From: Ashinkailepas kermadecensis
Lineage: Eukaryota > Arthropoda > Thecostraca > Neolepadidae
Direction: 5' to 3'
Assembly (NCBI GenBank): GCA_034440615.1
Contig: JAOTOM010004378.1
Coordinates: forward strand, 122,001 to 186,000
DNA length: 64,000 nucleotides
The translations under genes and the position numbers were made by a program. The notes below the pieces were generated by a model that did not search any database, was not told where the DNA came from, and saw only the letters and a program-made list of their open reading frames with translations. The stretch's first letter is position 1. Every line of letters starts with the position of its first letter. This document shows, one piece after another, positions 45,031-54,714 of this stretch.

Positions 45031-46350
45031 TCTCTACCATACTATTTGAGTAAAAAACTTTGTCTGTCTGTCTGTCGTCTTTTGTCCTTTTGTCGAGTGC
45101 CATCATGTGTAGGTTCGACTATGGGTCGCACGTGCTTGAAATTTGCACACGCGACAGACAATCGATGTGTGACGTGCTGTGCCGGTTTCGTTGTCGTGGG
45201 GTGCATGACGAGCACGTGGCACGTGCTCAAAATTGTGACTACCCCTCATTGGTTTAACATGTGATTTGGGTTGGTTGGTTGGTTATTGGTTTTACGACAC
45301 GTCGACCGTTGAGTCATGTAGCGTCGCCAATCTCTCACGCCGATTGGCCCCGGGCGAAGAGTAGCGACAGGGGAGACTCGAACCCACAACCTTTCGATTG
45401 TGAGACGAGCATCTTACCCCTAGACCACTCGTCTCCCACATGTGATTTGGGAAATTGCATGCGGTGGACGAGACGTGCGCACATTGGCGCCCGGCACGGC
45501 TCACAACAAAGCTACTGAAATATGGCTGAGATCACGTGAAAGCTCCAAATGTTGGCTATCCACTGGACGAAATTTCGTCACGATCGGGTCAACGTGCTGC
45601 GCGTGGGCGTCACGGGAGTCATGAGAGGACGGGTCATCAGTCGCCCTTAGTGTTGCCACGACAGTTGCCAACATCGCCACGGCAGCCGTTTACGGGTCAC
45701 CCCTCACGCGCACGCGAGGGTGTGTGAAAAGCGGAAGTGACGTTTTTCAGCGTTTTTCACGATTTGGTCTGGTTTTCGGAAACGGCTCAACTTGGCGACT
45801 TGCCGTCACTTTCACCACCTGGACGGATGTACCTTTTCCCATTGACTATCATGGGCTGCAGTGTGTGCGCGCGCCGTCATAGTCACACGGGCTGCACGTG
45901 TTTCGGTCCGTGAAAAATATTCCGCTGTACACTGTCCCCACACCATTGCCCGATGACATTTCGCATAAAACGTTGTATGCGCAGATAACCCCACTATTTG
46001 TGATGCTCACGGTTCCTTCGGATTTTCCCCCATCGCAAATAGTTTGGTTGCAATCGTCGATGCCCGCAACCCTTACCAGACGACATTTTTCGCCGGCAAT
46101 TTGCGCTTCAAGCCGTAAACCACCCTGAGCACCGGTTCCCACAAATTTCGCCAGCCATCGATAAAACGACGGCGGTGCTTTCTCGGCGGCTACACCTCCG
46201 CGGGAGAGATACAGTAAACATATATATTCGGGAGCAGTGAAATGAGTTGCACTAAAATTGGCCTAGCAGCCGAACCATGTGACCGATTCACATCAAACCA
46301 ACATCAATTTTTTTGTCTTAACGCAGCGGAGCAAGTGCCGAAGGCGCTTG
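45031..46350 (+). repeat. Array unit 9, last unit
   Basis: 1320 bp including a SINE, with a deletion near 45640-45650. It ends in the terminal hairpin CAAGTGCCGAAGGCGCTTG, after which unrelated DNA (TGGATAACTA) begins. Confidence 0.82.
45271..45437 (-). mobile_element. tRNA-derived SINE, copy 5
   Basis: 167 bp in array unit 9 with the exact 14-bp duplication ACATGTGATTTGGG (45257-45270 and 45438-45451). It is very similar to copies 3 and 4. Confidence 0.95.
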
Positions 46351-46357
46351 TGGATAA

Positions 46358-46546
46358 CTATTTTAGCGATAACGATGCAAAATGCCCATCCTTATCGACT
46401 GATATTGTATAGCAGACCACATCATAGGTAATCCTTTCACCTGGAATTGTGCTCAGAGATGTTCGTGCATCACAATCCGCAATTATAAATAGAAACATGA
46501 TGCTTATCAACAAGATACTGTTAAGCATTAGATATGAATACTTCAT
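46358..46546 (-). CDS. Possible small secreted peptide or first exon
   Basis: The 62-codon frame starts with a textbook signal peptide: a Lys near the N-terminus, a hydrophobic core LLISIMFLFII and a small-residue cleavage region (ADCDA). A mature part of about 35 residues with one Cys follows. A TATA-like ATATACC lies about 75 bp upstream on the minus strand, near 46615-46622. It could be a short secreted peptide or the first exon of a longer one. The frame stops 8 bp before the end of the Helitron-like array, so the array may have displaced downstream sequence. I do not recognise a family. A chance hydrophobic frame in AT-rich DNA is a real alternative. Confidence 0.3.
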   Translation of the reverse strand: MKYSYLMLNSILLISIMFLFIIADCDARTSLSTIPGERITYDVVCYTISVDKDGHFASLSLK

Positions 46547-47889
46547 GAAGACTCATCACAGAGCATGATGTCGATATTTCGTTGGGAGGGATGTCGATTC
46601 AGTGCTTAGATAGTGGTATATTTCACCCAATTTCACGAATAATTTATCACTGCATCCCTCCCTCCCTAAAAATATCCAAGAGGCTTAGTACACTGAGAGA
46701 GGGCTGATGGAAATCTTCTGGATCCAGTTTCCACTTCTTTTCCAAGGAGAGCTGGTGCACTATGAACACTTCTGGGTTACACAACACAACGGGGGGGGGG
46801 GGGGGGCTACATTCGATCCGGCACCGGGTATGTCCGGCTTGAGCGCGAACCGGCTCCCCCAGCACGGTCCAGTTTGTCGGCCGCCCCAGGTCACCATGGA
46901 GGCCGATTAAACGAGCGCGTGCCATTGCAGCGTGCTGCGCTTCCGTCTGCGCCGCTTGCTTTGACCGCGGGGGTGGAGTCGCACGGCACGGCGCGCCGCT
47001 CGTTCTCATGTGCGCCGCGCCGCGGCCGTCCACCCCAGCTGTGCTGAGGTGAGTGGAGAGCCCAGCTGCAAACGTCAGCCGACTGGGGATACAGGCGGCA
47101 GAGGTGATGAAGCAGGGGGCCCGCCTGCTTCATCACCTCTGTCGCCTCGAGAGCTATGTTTGGATATAATTAGAGATCCTACACGCCGACCTGCTCTATT
47201 GTCACCTCCGCCAACTCGATAGGTGTGTTTGGGTTTCGTTAGGGATCTTACACGCATCGATTTCAAACAAGGCCGAATATCATTGTCTCGAAAAGGCCCC
47301 GGTTTCATCTAGTCTCGAGAACGCTATGGTTTTGTTTAGTCTCGAGAAGTGAAAATTCATTCCTAACGAAACGAACACCATATTTATTACATCGCTGGGC
47401 CAATTCCGTGCGTAAATGAACCGGCTCCACCCAGCACGGTCCTCATGTTTCTGGAAAACGCGCTTTAATTTGTCCTGTGTTCACAGGAAAAAAAATCAAC
47501 ATTCAGGATCGGTTGGAGTTCAGACTCGCTAGTCAGCACATGTGCAGTGCACCAATGTACGACTGGTTCACATTACCACCAATTGTGCATGTCGTGTGAC
47601 TCCCGACCAGCAGTCCAAGATGGGCAATCGGCACATTGAGGTTGCTGTAGCCCTCGTCAGTGTGTTGGCGCAGGTGTAGCATCTATCATCTAGCAATACC
47701 GCAACTGCTGGCACATAGGCAGGCATCACCCCAGCACTCAATGGCTCTCCATTAGCCCTACTCCGACCAGCTACTACTGCTGTCAAACCAGTCTCAATGC
47801 CTGGTCAGCCACAAACGACCCTGTCCCGATACCTGGTCACCTCTGCCGACCATAACTCAGCACCTCACCACCCCTAGACAATGAGCGAC
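46547..47889. other. Unannotated stretch with a perfect 18-bp palindrome
   Basis: No gene is recognised. It contains a run of 16 G (46791-46806) and a perfect inverted repeat (47099-47116 with 47124-47141). Confidence 0.45.
47099..47141. repeat. Perfect 18-bp inverted repeat with 7-nt loop
   Basis: CAGAGGTGATGAAGCAGG, loop GGGCCCG, then its exact reverse complement. With one wobble the pairing extends to about 23 bp. It could form a cruciform or an RNA hairpin; function unknown. Confidence 0.85.
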
Positions 47890-48292
47890 GTCACCCCTGG
47901 TGAACCTATCTCGATTTCAGTCACCTCTGGCGACCCTGTCTCGATCTCAGCCACCCCTGGTGACCCTGTCCGATCGCAGCCACCCCTGGCGACCCTGTCC
48001 CGATCTCAGCCACCCCTGGTGACCCTGTCCCGATCTCAGTCGCCATTGGTGACCCTGTCCCGATCTCAGTCACCACTGGCGACCCTGTGCAGATCTCAGC
48101 CACCCTTGGTGACTCTGTCCCGATCTCAGTCGCCCCTGGCGACCCTATTCCGATCTCAGTCGCCCCTGGTGACCCTGTCCCAATCTCAGTCGCCCCTGGC
48201 GACCCTGTCCCGATCCCAGCCACCCCTGGTGACCCTGTCCTGATCTCACCCGCCCCTGGTGACTCTGTCCCGATCTCAGTCGTCCCCGAAGA
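47890..48292. repeat. Minisatellite, 30-bp unit (CTGTCCCGATCTCAG)
   Basis: About 13 copies of a unit containing GACCCTGTCCCGATCTCAGT and CGCCCCTGGT. The period is divisible by three, so frames on both strands stay open for 95-139 codons without implying a gene. Confidence 0.94.
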
Positions 48293-49689
48293 CTGTCCCG
48301 ACCTGCGACGTGACGGCCGGACCAGCACCGAAACTTGCACATCTGGATCACATCTGGATCACGGATCAGGCGTGCAGAAACACTGTCCCTCCAGATTGAC
48401 CGCTGCTTGCAGATCGTGACCCTCGCCAACACCTAAGCTAGTGACATCTGAGTCAGTGCAGTACAACATCCAGAGTTCCGCAGGGCTACCGTGGCCCAAC
48501 ACCATCCATGACACATCACGCGCGGTAGTGGCGCAGCCAGGATTTGCATAAGGAGGGAGGGCACGACAAAAAAAATGCAGTGGAACGGAGAAAGCTTCCG
48601 GCGCGCCAAACAATTTATGGTTTGCGTGGTAAAAATCACAAAATTTATCGTTTCATCTGGAGTATTTTTGGGTTCCAGGCGGCGGGGACCCTCTGGCTGC
48701 GCCTCTGATGCTCGGCCTCTGTGGGACATGCCAATTAGGTCAGACCAAGGGTTGGATGTAGAGGAAATCCCTGTCCCTTGGATGTAGAGGAAATCCAAGG
48801 GTTGGATGTGTGGCGGCGAAAAATGGGATGGTGAAGCAATGCTATGCCTGATACGCTTCAAAACCCATTGGAAGGCCAACACGAGTGACATAATATCAAA
48901 ACATACAATTATTGAAGAGTTTTAAACAAACACTAAGAACTCAGACCCTCTATGGAGATGGGAAGGCTGCCATCATTAACATCCAGGGAAAACCCCTTCC
49001 AACTTTCATTTAGTCGGAGAGAAAAACTTAAAGCTTTAAATCATTGCCAAAAACTTCGAGTGCATCGCAATGTGATCTGGGGTTCAAAAGGTATTGCCTT
49101 GGTTAAATGAAAGACGACACATTTTGACCTTGATTTTCAATATGACGAAAATACTCCCGGAGATAAAGGCATTTCTATATCACAGCAATACTAGACAGGA
49201 AGGTACACCCATATTTGTGCGGCATTCACAGTTGATGCAACCTACACAGCCAACATTCGTCTTGGGAACCGCGTGACGTGACGTGACATCCGGACGTGAG
49301 TCGCTAGACAGGAAGGTACACATATAGCTGCGCGGCATTCGTAGTTGACGCGACCAACACAGACGACATTCGTCCCCGGAGTCCAGCCATGACGTGACGT
49401 GACGTGACGTGGCATCCGGACTAAGCCGCTGGCAACAGCGAGGGTTTCGAGTGCACCCGCGGCACTCGGCACGTCGTCTCGGCAGTGGGTCGTGCTAGGT
49501 CGGTCAGATCGGCGCCGAGTCACAGAACACAGAGCGGCCTCCTCGCGTGCCGGGCCGCATCGCTGCGCAGGAACAATGGTCGGCACCTCCGGAACAATGG
49601 CCGGCACCTCCCAACTGTGGCCGGCGACAGTTGGGTGCCGGCAGGTCTGTGCAATCTCCAGCCGAGCTCAGCCGGCACACATCAGACCA
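48293..49689. other. Unannotated stretch, no gene recognised
   Basis: It contains a short repeated ACGTGACGTGACATCCGGAC motif (49272-49420, two longer similar blocks about 125 bp apart, each with CGCTAGACAGGAAGGTACAC-like or related flanks). No domain is recognised. Confidence 0.4.
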
Positions 49690-50470
49690 CATATTAGAAC
49701 ACCGGCCGATCCAGCCACACATCAGACCACCAGCCGACCCAGCTACACATCAGACCACCAGCCGACCCAGCTACACATCAGACCACCAGCCGACCCAGCT
49801 ACACATCAGACCACCAGCCGACCCAGCTACACATACCACCAGTCGACCCAGCTACACATCAGACCACCAGCCGACCCAGCCATACATTAGACCACCAGCC
49901 GACCCAGCTACACATCAGACCACCAGCCGACACAGCCATACATCAGATCACCAGCCGACCCAGCTACACATCAGACCACCAGCCGACCCAGCTACACATC
50001 AGTCCACCAGCCGACCCAGCCACACATCAGACCACCAGCCGACCCAGCTACACATCAGACCACCAGCCGACCCAGCTACACATACCACCAGTCGACCCAG
50101 CTACACATCAGACCACCAGCCGACCCAGCCATACATCAGACCACTAGCCGACCCAGCTACACATCAGACCACCAGCCGACCCAGCTACACATCAGACCAC
50201 CAGCCGACCCAGCTACACATCAGACCACCAGCCGACCCAGCTACACATCAGACCACCAGCCGACCCAGCCATACATCAGACCACCAGCCGACTCAGCCAC
50301 ACATCAGACCACCAGCCGACCCAGCTACATATCAGACCACCAGCCGACCCAGCCATACATCAGACCACCAGCCGACCCAGCTACACATCAGACCACCAGC
50401 CGACCCAGCTACACATCAGACCACCAGCCGACCCAGCTACACATCAGACCATCAGCTGACCCAGCCACAC
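49690..50470. repeat. Minisatellite, 28-bp unit
   Basis: About 27 copies of a unit made of CACATCAGACCACCAGCCGA and CCCAGCTA. A longer-order pattern (a 'CATACCACCAGTCGACC' variant at 49833 and 50083) suggests that segments of several units were duplicated together. Confidence 0.96.
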
Positions 50471-51169
50471 AGGCTTGCATGGGTAAGGCTCAGTTACATG
50501 AAATTATCTTACCCGAGCAATTTGTGATAGTTTTGTAGTGTGGTGTTTGCTCCTATATTATTCGCAAAATGTGGTTATCACGTAGAATCTACAAGGTAGA
50601 CAGATCCTACCTCATATTGGCACCTTATGCAGATTCTGCCTGCCCTACACACTTGTCATTTATGTGAACCTCCATGGTAAAAAAACAACATTTCTACGTT
50701 TTTGAAAATGAAGAGATAAATGCTCCAACTATTGATATTGACGTTTGATTTGCATACCTCACTGAACCAGTACTTTACGGTCAGAAATAACAGCTTACAT
50801 AATCAAATACCATTTGCCATGAAATCTTGAAATTGCTACAAATACCTTGCATGTTGTGAATAGGCCAGGCTGGAAACGGACTACATCCATAGCAATCTTG
50901 ACGGACCCGGAAAGGGCAATACCCGTGCCCCATGGGCACGGGTATTGGCCAGGCCGGGCTTCGAAAATCGGGCACGTATCGAACTTTGGCCCAAGTCGAT
51001 GCCCTGCGCCAGCAGGAGCTCGACATTGATGTCAGTCATGCCACGACTACACGTCCACCGCTCCCACACAATGGCACCCTCGCCGATATTCACAGACACC
51101 TCACCGAAGCCCCAGACACACACCGTGTCCCGACACAACAGGGCAACGATAGGATATGTAATCGGTGAT
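50471..51169. other. Unannotated spacer with a palindrome
   Basis: No gene is recognised. A perfect 14-bp inverted repeat lies at 50917-50947. Confidence 0.45.
50917..50947. repeat. Perfect 14-bp inverted repeat with 3-nt loop
   Basis: CAATACCCGTGCCC, loop CAT, then the exact reverse complement. A compact hairpin of unknown role. Confidence 0.85.
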
Positions 51170-51445
51170 GGTACTGGAACTGGATTCGGAGCAAGTGTCT
51201 GGAACTGGACATGGACTGGGATCGGACTGGACTGGACTGGACTGGGACAGAACATTGTGCTGGAACTGGAACTGGGATCGGAGCTGGGAGAGGCACTGGA
51301 CCGGAACACTTGGGCAGTGGTTGGGACTGGAATTTGGACTAGATTAGGATAATGGCTGGGGCTATATTGGTTTGGCTCGGAGCTTATAACTGCAAATGAC
51401 ATGGACTGGGAGTGGGACTAGAACTAGAACTGGAACCGGGACCGG
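51170..51445. repeat. Degenerate (ACTGG)n-type repeat
   Basis: Irregular GGACTGG, GGAACTGG and GGGATCGG words throughout, with a purer GGACTGGACTGGACTGG stretch near 51224-51244. Confidence 0.7.
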
Positions 51446-51649
51446 AATAGAGCTGGCTCTGTGCTACCGACTAGAGCAGGGGCGTGAACAGATACACCAG
51501 ATATTCGACGCGGGTCCGCCCGTCACTGGTGGAGCAGGGACAGCTGCGGTACGGTACACCAAACACCTCCCACTCACCTTCGCCGTCCGATGTGTACCCG
51601 CCGGCCAGGAGGTCGTCTGCGCTGATGGCACTCCACACCTTCTGAAACG

Positions 51650-51990
51650 AGCCCGGCCATCGTCAGAGCACTGCACATCAGAGCACCGGTCATCGCCAGA
51701 ACACCGGCCATCGTCAGAGCACTGTACATCAGAGCACCGGCCATCGTAAGAGCACTGCTCATCAGAGCACCGGCCATCGCCAGAGCACTGCACATCAGAA
51801 CACCGGTCATCGCCAGAGCACTGCACATCAGAGCACCGGTCATCGCCAGAACACCGGCCATCGTCAGAGCACTGTACATCAGAGCACCGGTCATCGTCAG
51901 AGCACTGTACATCAGAGCACCAGCCATGATCAGAGCACCGCACATCGTCAAAGCACCGGCAATCGTCAGACCACCAGCCATCGTCAGAGC
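51650..51990. repeat. Minisatellite, 33-bp unit
   Basis: About ten copies of a two-part unit: ATCAGAGCACCGGCC then ATCGTCAGAGCACTGTAC. The two halves resemble each other, so the 33-bp unit probably arose by doubling of a ~16-bp ancestor. It is open in several frames because of its period. Confidence 0.93.
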
Positions 51991-52084
51991 ACTGGACGTT
52001 CAGCGGCAGAGCCCAGCGGGCAGGTTGGATTACCAGGAGCAGCACATCATGAAGTGATGGCTGAGCCGAGCATGGAGAAAAGAA

Positions 52085-52268
52085 AACAAGGCGACCAGTA
52101 AAGGGGGACGACAACAGCACCGAACAAGCCGACCAGGGTCGGGCGACAACAGCACCGAACAAGGCGACCAGTGACGGTGACAACATCACCGAACAAGGTG
52201 ATCAGTGATGGGTGACAACAGCACCGAACAAGGTGATCAGTGATGGGTGACAACAGCACCGAACAATT
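52085..52268. repeat. Minisatellite, ~35-bp unit
   Basis: About five copies of a unit containing GACAACAGCACCGAACAAGG and TGATCAGTGATGGGT; the last two are identical. Confidence 0.9.
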
Positions 52269-52584
52269 ATGTCTTTGTTCTGCTGCTGAAGGAGACATCG
52301 GATTTTCCCATGCGTGATACTGTTGTTGGGGGAACTGTTCGGCTATCGAACAAAATCATGAAAGAACGTACTAAGTTCGACGCTGTAACTGCTAACGCCA
52401 TGGAGCATTGCGAAAGGTTGACATGAAGGTTTACATCTTATGCGGGAACTGTTGGCGTCGTTCTCTTCGGCTCATCATAGCTCGCTACGGAAAGCTAAGA
52501 TGGCCCGCCGTCAACTATCTGGCTACAGAGTGATGCCTGAATATGATGTACGCCAACAATAGCCGTACATTGATCCGAGAGTGG

Positions 52585-52790
52585 CCATCAGTCACCCCGT
52601 GGTGTTACGGCACACCACACTGTCAACACTCGATGGCCAGCAGAAGTGATGTGATCAGCAGTAGTCACTCCGCGGTGTTACAGCACACCACACTGAACAC
52701 TCGATGGCCAGCAGAAGTGATGTGATCAGCAGTAGTCACCCCGCGGTGTTACGGCACACCACACTGTCAACACTCGATGGCCAACTACGC
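52585..52790. repeat. Tandem repeat, ~73-bp unit, three copies
   Basis: Three copies of a unit containing GGTGTTACGGCACACCACAC and CAGAAGTGATGTGATCAGCA. The copies are nearly identical. Confidence 0.9.
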
Positions 52791-53775
52791 ATGTGGCGAG
52801 CTCAGCCGCAGCGTGAGAGGCGCCAATTCCTGACTGGCGCAGCACCACAGTGCAGCCGACTGTCAGCTGGCCTGCAGATCGCACCAATCTTCCGTGCCCA
52901 AAAAATTGAATACGTCAATATATTGGCTGGGCGAGTGAGCGCCGCCGTCGGTGGGCGTGGAGCTCTGGACGGTCACACGTCTGCGATAACAAGGTTGCCA
53001 TATCCTGCAGAATGAGTGCGCGTGTGTGGTCTTTAATGCGTGTTACGCACACCGGGAACTAAAAACCAGTCTCATGGAAACACATTTCATCTGGTTCTAT
53101 TTCAGCATGGACGGTGCAGAGTGGTGGTGGATGAACTCGGAGCAGCGAGGATGCCTACACCAGCGAGGACACGGACCGGTGAACGTGTTTCGCGTGCTTG
53201 GCTCGAACCGACGCATTGCTGGTGACGGGGGCCGTGAGATGCGAGTACTACATCACACCGCTGTCCACCACAGGAGGCAACAGGAGACGCACCCAAAAAC
53301 AAGCCCGGCAACTCCAGAGAAAGCGTGCAGAGTCCATCAAATGCCAACCCACAAACTTTCGTCCGCCACCTCCGTTAATTTTACCAGCTTTACCTGTGGC
53401 ACCGGTACGTCTCAGGACACATAACTATGAGGGATGCATACCGAATGCGAAATTCAATTTGTTCCTAAAAATATCTAGTCAGATTGAACTTTACACATCC
53501 GCCCCAGCATACGAGGGTCGCTTGGCTTTACTAACCAATTAATATTCTGAAGACTAACTCCAAGATCGGAGAAGTGTCGAGAAGTTTGCCGTGTCGGGGG
53601 GAAATGCACCGTTAATGCCAGGGGTGCGGGCAGACATGAACTCTACGTCCAGCTGGCAGGAACGATGCCGGGTCAGTCTGGGTGTCATTGGCGTCTGCTC
53701 TGGGTCTGATCCTGTCTGATCTGTGCCTGACATATGTCTGAACTGCCCAGCATGAGCTATGCCATTGCCTTCCGA
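52791..53775. other. Unannotated stretch, no gene recognised
   Basis: Open frames of 80-130 codons on both strands have no recognisable domain. Nothing else is seen. Confidence 0.4.
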
Positions 53776-53932
53776 TTGGTTGGCTATTGGTTTTACGACG
53801 AGTTGACTGATTTTGTCACATGGCATCGCAAATTGCACACGTCAATTGGTCGAGGTGGAGCAGTGATAGGCGGGCGCCAAACCCACAACCTGTCGGGTTG
53901 GGAGACGAGCACCCCCGCCACTGGATTACTCC
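53776..53932 (-). mobile_element. Diverged tRNA-derived SINE related to the main family
   Basis: It shares the landmarks of the main SINE: TTGGTTGGCTATTGGTTTTA at one end, CCCACAACC before GAGACGAGCA in the tRNA-like head, and a body of similar length. It differs at many positions. No clear target duplication is seen, so it is an older or different subfamily. Confidence 0.7.
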
Positions 53933-54714
53933 TTCCCCTCCCCTTCCAGCGGGGACAGAACGCGAACAACTGTGGATCGCTCTGACCATGCCCTGTCATC
54001 AAGTAAACTCCACGGCGTCCCCATAGTACTGTTCGGAGTGACTCACAGATCAGGTGCTTGCAGCCGAGATGTGTGGTGTTCTGCCCCCTTTGTGGACACA
54101 TGCCACCTGAGCACCCAAAATAACCCATACCCATTCACAATATGTTTTGCTAACCCGTATACGTATGTGAAGCCACACCGTAGGAGACTCCAGCGTACTA
54201 TATGATTATGATCATCCTTAATCAGCCAAATATCCCAATAACACCACATCTTAACTTGGCTGAAATCAGAACTAGGGGTAGGTAAGTGCGGTGGAAGGAT
54301 TTCATTGCGATGCTGTTCAATCCAACGCGACAATTGCTCGGGGCCAGGAGAAAGAGCTCTTGGATGTGCGTGGGGCCTAGCCAAAGCACATGTACCATGC
54401 CTAACCAATGACACTGCCATGACAAATTTATGTAATTATATCTCATTTTCGCGTGGTGCCCCTTTGCCGGCCTCCCAGCCTGCTATACGTGGCCCTGCCA
54501 CTTGCTTCTCACGCTACTTAGCAGCGCTCGCGGCACGAGGTGTTGAATGGGACGGGTTCACGCCGGCCACTCAGGGCTGGCTGTATCGGCACGCGTCAGC
54601 GCGCCTCCTAGCAGCGAGGTGGTGTGGCACTGGGAGGGGGGGCGTGACGCGCACGGCGACGTTGTCGCGCCGGTCGAGTGACTGTGTCCGGGACGACGAG
54701 CAGCGCCGCCTCAT
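53933..54714. other. Unannotated stretch before the large minisatellite
   Basis: No gene is recognised. Composition turns GC-rich from about 54450, leading into the 38-bp array. Confidence 0.4.

Larger units (their letters stand above)
30906..46350 (+). mobile_element. 15.4-kb head-to-tail array of Helitron-like units
   Basis: About ten related units each begin TCTACTATACTATTTGAGTA, then AAAACTTTGT and a (TCTG)n tract. Most end in GCAGCGGAGCAAG followed by a hairpin (CAAGTGCC-GAA-GGCGCTTG, one G-T pair). The array starts with TC after an A (30905/30906) and ends CTTG before a T (46350/46351). That fits A|TC...CTNR|T of Helitrons, although CTTG is not the canonical CTRR and the hairpin sits at the very end rather than upstream. 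No Rep/helicase reading frame is visible, so the units are non-autonomous. The alternative is an ordinary 1.2-kb satellite. Confidence 0.5.

Noticed and set aside
47890..48292. Collagen-like or repeat protein gene (IGTGSPG and similar repeats)
   Set aside because: The 30-bp period keeps frames on both strands open. No start, splice or promoter evidence favours any of them.
49547..50527. 326-codon plus-strand frame with THQTTSRP-type repeats
   Set aside because: It is the translation of the 28-bp minisatellite. The repeat phase cycles through all frames, so it stays open by chance of composition.
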